NCBI GenBank assembly: GCA_028565635.1
Contig: JAOXYB010052513.1
Span: 1-11,518, forward strand
From: Phoronis ovalis
Taxonomy: Eukaryota > Phoronida > Phoronidae
DNA length: 11,518 nucleotides
Direction: 5' to 3'
The position numbers and the translations under genes were made by a program. Of the stretch, positions 8,414-11,518 are shown in pieces. The notes beneath the pieces are model-generated. The model saw only the letters and a list, made by a program, of their open reading frames with translations. It was not told the origin of the DNA and did not search any database. The number at the start of each line of letters is the position of its first letter. The stretch's first letter is position 1.

Positions 8414-10430
8414 GTTTGTGGAGTTGCAGATTCATTGACACCTTAGCTTACAATATCTGTGTTGTTGTATGGGTGATAGGCTGTTTGAATTATTTCCATA
8501 ACAAAGCTGTGTCTAACACCCAGGCTACTAATGCCTTCAATGACAATGTTATCATTAATAGTCTGTCCCCTGGTTTGTCCCACTTGTACAAGTCTTATGG
8601 GCTTTACATAGGTCTGGGATTTCCTCTTGTATGGGTACTATTACTGTGCTCTTATTTGTATTTCACCTGGGAAGTAGACAGTGTGAAAAACAAACCTAGA
8701 ATTTTATGGGTGGCTTGTTCAGTAAACAACTGACAAATTGATCACACTATTTTATTCAATCCCTCTCAAGTGTGCAACAAGTGTGCAATTACTGTTGTGA
8801 GATTAGATGATAAAATCTAGTCTGTGTCCAATTGATGTTACAAGAAACAATTCACTTATCTAACTAACTGTTTACAGGCCTTGGATAGATGAATTGTATA
8901 GCAAGATGGTTCTGTGCCTCTTCCTGCTTGTAAAACAGAAATGTAATAAAGAAATTGTTTTATCAACAAAAATAGAAATTGAAACATTGACCCCATATAT
9001 ATGTATAATAATATTTGTCATTTGCATGTGCAGCCTTGTTTTCCTAAAAGGGGCTTCTGATTTTTTATTGGGCTTGCATCACATTCTTTTATTTTCATTT
9101 TCTGAAAGAGTCATTCTGTACATATAGTTTGCTACTCAAGTCCTCAACATGTTTTTGTAGCCGATGCAGCTTTAATTGATACAGCATTTATGTGGACACT
9201 TATTTGTGTATAAAGAAATAAAATTAAAATTAATGGCGATAGAAATTAGTTTTTATTTTGTACCAACAGGTAAACAATGTCAATTGGATTTGCATTTGTG
9301 TCCTACATTTTTGAAAAAAATAAGCGAAAAGGATTTTTGTTCAAGTACCATTATTTTTGTAATGGTAGTAGTGCTTAAATTTTTGTGAATCTTGTGAAGG
9401 CCTCACCAAAAAGATAAGTTGTTTAATGAGCAAAAGCTCTCAAAAACTAAGTAGGTAGGGCCTTTTTTATTTTGTTATTTTAACGGGCTGAAGGTAAAAG
9501 GAGAAGGAAGGGAAAATTGAAACATTGGCCCCATATTTATGGGGAATGTAATTTATAAGGTATAAAACAAATTGTATTGACTCACAATTGTACTAATTGT
9601 CAAGTTACAGTTAACAATTAAAGCTTGTGATCTCTGAGACAGAGTGTGTAAAGGATACGAAAGAAGTTCGTTTTTTTGTAAAACAAGCCAAGAAGTTGTG
9701 TTTAATCAAGAGTCTAGTTATAGAGTAAACGTTCTTAAATTTAAGATTGTTATCAAAGGTTAGTTTTGTATGGATTAAAATTAATTTTTACCTTTTAGAA
9801 ATTTATAAATTGTCATAAAACGTAATTGTTTTTGCCCTAACGTTCAGTTTAGGCAACTTGTTCTCGTCATGGCTTTGTTATAGCTTTTGAACAGCCAAAT
9901 GTGCATGAAATAAAAACTGTTAAGAACTTCATCTGATACCTATTGATTCCTGTTTCTTGATCTCTGCTTGAAATACTTTAATGTTTACTTGCATATTTTA
10001 GTGAACAATGTCATATTTTGGGGCTACAGGGCATACTTTCTTGCTGGATCAAATAATAAATGCTAGGTTAATGTCAAAATTGCCTAATCCCTAGCAATGG
10101 GTTCAGGGCTTGCTATCAAAATATGAAATATTAGTAACAAGATAGTGATCAGTTAGTTCATTACCTGGTTTAATGGTTTAGAAACAATAATCTGCGATTT
10201 CAGAATAAATGTTTTCCATGGTTTTGTTAATTTTTTTTCTACTCTGCCCAGGTAGCACAAAGAATGCAGACTTTAAATGGTTTTAAATCATTATTAAAAA
10301 GCATTCCTTTTTAGTGTGTTATATTCATAGCATTTATCTCTTTTTTTGTTTTTATTATACTTTAGACTATGTACTATTTTATCAGCTCTCTAGTTGTTTA
10401 CAAGTATTTGTATTTTTCATATTTTTAATA
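8414..10430. other. Non-coding stretch with short duplications; no confident gene
   Basis: There are open frames of up to about 105 codons (8416-8733), but they start without a good ATG and lack recognisable motifs, so they are not called as genes. The stretch has an 11-bp tandem repeat (8767-8788), a diverged direct repeat (8975-9003 and 9512-9541) and an AATAAA at 9909-9914. It could be part of a long 3' UTR or intergenic. Confidence 0.45.
8767..8788. repeat. Perfect 11-bp tandem duplication
   Basis: CAAGTGTGCAA occurs twice in direct succession (8767-8777, 8778-8788). It is probably a replication-slippage product. Confidence 0.85.
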
Positions 10431-10438
10431 TGTACTTC

Positions 10439-10502
10439 AGCGCGTTTGAATGGCTGTCAGATACATGGCGCTATATAAGTTTTTATTATTATTATTATTA
10501 TT
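10439..10502 (+). repeat. SINE/MITE-like 3' end: GCGCTATATAA core plus ATT tail
   Basis: A block with AGCGCGTTTGA near 10439-10449 and GGCGCTATATAAG at 10468-10480 runs directly into an ATT tract of about six units (10483-10502). From memory, AAGCGC...GCGCTATATAA followed by ATT repeats is a recurrent end of short interspersed repeats in marine invertebrates. The 5' limit is not visible, and no tRNA-like A/B box was found upstream, so the class is open. Confidence 0.5.
10483..10502. repeat. (TTA)n microsatellite
   Basis: About six uninterrupted TTA units form the tail of the repeat that precedes them. Confidence 0.9.
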
Positions 10503-10916
10503 GTAATAGATGTCAGCATGAACGAATATTTGTCAGAAATAATTATGGAATTCCATATATTTCGCTACCATGAGCTAAGTGCATATTTGTAGATACTTCT
10601 GCTATAAACATAGTGCAAAGTTATTTTTGAAACCTGGCGAAACATGTAGCCTCTAGCTACCATGCTTATACTAAATATACATGACATTATTCTAAAAAGA
10701 AAAATATTGTCACCAGGATTTTACTACAGGTGTCAAAAAGGATGTGGTTCTTATCAACTGACAAAGCTGCCTGAACAGTACAAATGTTATAAATACAATT
10801 ACAAAGGTCTTTGCCTGCTATTACATTGGGTAAACATGTTGAAAATTACAAGGTATCATTTATAGTTGGAAATTGTAAGTAGACATTTTATGTAATCATC
10901 ATGTCTTTTGCTTCAG

Positions 10917-10982
10917 ATTGCAGAGATGTATCAAGATAAGAAGAAACAGCCTTGGTGGTCTGAGCAACTGGAAAAAATTTAA
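10917..10982 (+). CDS. Possible terminal coding exon, 21 codons plus TAA
   Basis: A good acceptor (TGTCTTTTGCTTCAG, ending at 10916) directly precedes a phase-0 frame of 21 codons that begins IAEMYQDKKKQ, ends PWWSEQLEKI and stops at TAA (10980-10982). The mix of charged residues, two tryptophans and no low-complexity run looks more like protein than the surroundings. I do not recognise it. It could be an alternative last exon of the RhoGEF-like gene, the last exon of a second gene whose other exons I cannot see, or chance. The other frame across the same acceptor stays open for 85 codons but has a composition typical of AT-rich non-coding DNA. Confidence 0.25.
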   Translation: MAEMYQDKKKQPWWSEQLEKI

Positions 10983-11396
10983 TTGTTATTGTTTGGAAGA
11001 ACATATAAACTCATATAAGTGGACAACTAAAATATATAGAAAATATATGTATTGCTGGAGATTAATAGCTATTTTACTACCAGGCAATATGCCAGCTTTC
11101 CTCCAATATATGAATATTTCTTTATACAAAAGTCTGATTTCGTTTATAGTCCAAGGTTGGTACTTCTGGAAATAATGAGGATACTTGGGAGAATACAGTG
11201 TTAGTTAAAGAAACCACATACCTTTGGTAGGCTGATGAATGCACTCCTCCGCTCCATGAATTTGGAAAAGTACCCTTCACTTGCATATTAATTCATCATA
11301 TAGATTTCTGCATCTTATCATAGGCTTACATGTCAAAATGATTACTGTACTTCCCATTTTTTGGTAAATATGACAAATTCAAATACTTAATGCCAG
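10983..11396. other. Non-coding stretch, nothing recognised
   Basis: AT-rich sequence with no gene, RNA or repeat that I can support. If 10917-10982 is an exon, this would be its 3' UTR; no canonical AATAAA was noticed. Confidence 0.4.
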
Positions 11397-11430
<34 letters not shown>

Positions 11431-11518
11431 CCCCCTTTTTACCCTCTCCCGTTCTTTTTTCTTCCCTCTTTTTTTTCTTTTTCTTCATATTTTTTTTTTT
11501 TTAAATATTTTTTTTTTT
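11397..11518. repeat. Poly-C run and T/C low-complexity end
   Basis: A run of 31 C (11397-11427), a T, and seven more C are followed by T/C-only sequence with a few A and G to the end of the window. It may be a genuine homopolymer, but a long C run decaying into T/C sequence is also what polymerase slippage or a poorly resolved contig end gives. Confidence 0.8.

Noticed and set aside
8416-8733. 105-codon open frame, hydrophobic in parts (membrane-protein-like)
   Set aside because: It begins at TTG rather than ATG, has no recognisable motif, no clear splice partners, and hydrophobic peptides arise easily from T-rich DNA.
8894-9127. 77-codon open frame rich in Leu, Ile, Phe
   Set aside because: TTG start, composition follows T-rich DNA, no family recognised; only its upstream acceptor is kept as a weak finding.
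10917-11175. 85-codon frame across the same acceptor as the 21-codon exon
   Set aside because: Rich in I, K, Y, N as expected from AT-rich DNA and reaches far into non-coding sequence; the shorter frame is more protein-like.
1-11518. Bacterial or phage system, CRISPR array, tRNA or rRNA genes
   Set aside because: The clear spliced gene with GT/AG introns marks animal DNA, and no spacer-repeat array, cloverleaf or rRNA-like block was seen.

Overview
This window looks like animal nuclear DNA: AT-rich, intron-containing, with canonical GT/AG splice sites and almost no long open frames. The best-supported content is the 3' end of one plus-strand protein-coding gene in four exons (1357-1566, 3163-3197, 3315-3549, 3934-4782). 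They join in frame to give about 442 residues ending at a TAG stop (4780-4782). The joined peptide has a Ser-rich linker, a coiled coil of about 110 residues, and a long disordered Ser/Pro/Lys-rich tail ending in a hydrophobic VIYF. This order resembles the region after the DH-PH domains in the Lbc-type RhoGEFs (ARHGEF2, ARHGEF18, ARHGEF28, AKAP13 and fly Cysts). The catalytic exons would lie upstream of the window, so the family call rests on the coiled-coil style and layout, not on a catalytic domain.

The organism is probably a marine invertebrate, perhaps a mollusc or another lophotrochozoan. The reasons are base composition, intron sizes from about 0.1 to 1.6 kb, a repeat ending in GCGCTATATAA plus an ATT tract (10439-10502), and scattered AGGTCA-type repeat motifs. 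This assignment is an inference.

Layout: 1-1356 is the end of an upstream intron and carries repeat fragments. 1357-4782 holds the last four coding exons. 4783-5250 is the likely 3' UTR, with AATAAA at 5240-5245. At 5254-5362 is a near-perfect foldback element with 44-bp arms, flanked by TTA on both sides, most like a PIF/Harbinger-type MITE; it sits where cleavage after that AATAAA would be expected. 5366-10916 is mostly AT-rich non-coding sequence with no convincing gene. It contains a GC- and CpG-richer patch with a full CRE palindrome (7290-7545), a cluster of nuclear-receptor-like half sites (8183-8252), short duplications and a SINE/MITE-like tail. At 10917-10982 a good splice acceptor precedes a short coding-like stretch that could be an alternative terminal exon. 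The window ends in a 31-base C run and T/C low-complexity sequence, suggestive of a slippage-prone or poorly resolved assembly end.

No operon, CRISPR array, phage, virus, rRNA or tRNA was recognised. I did not find a convincing undescribed system. The points most worth a second look are the foldback element at the polyadenylation site, the 35-nt frame-critical microexon, the possible alternative C-terminus, and the dispersed intronic repeat.
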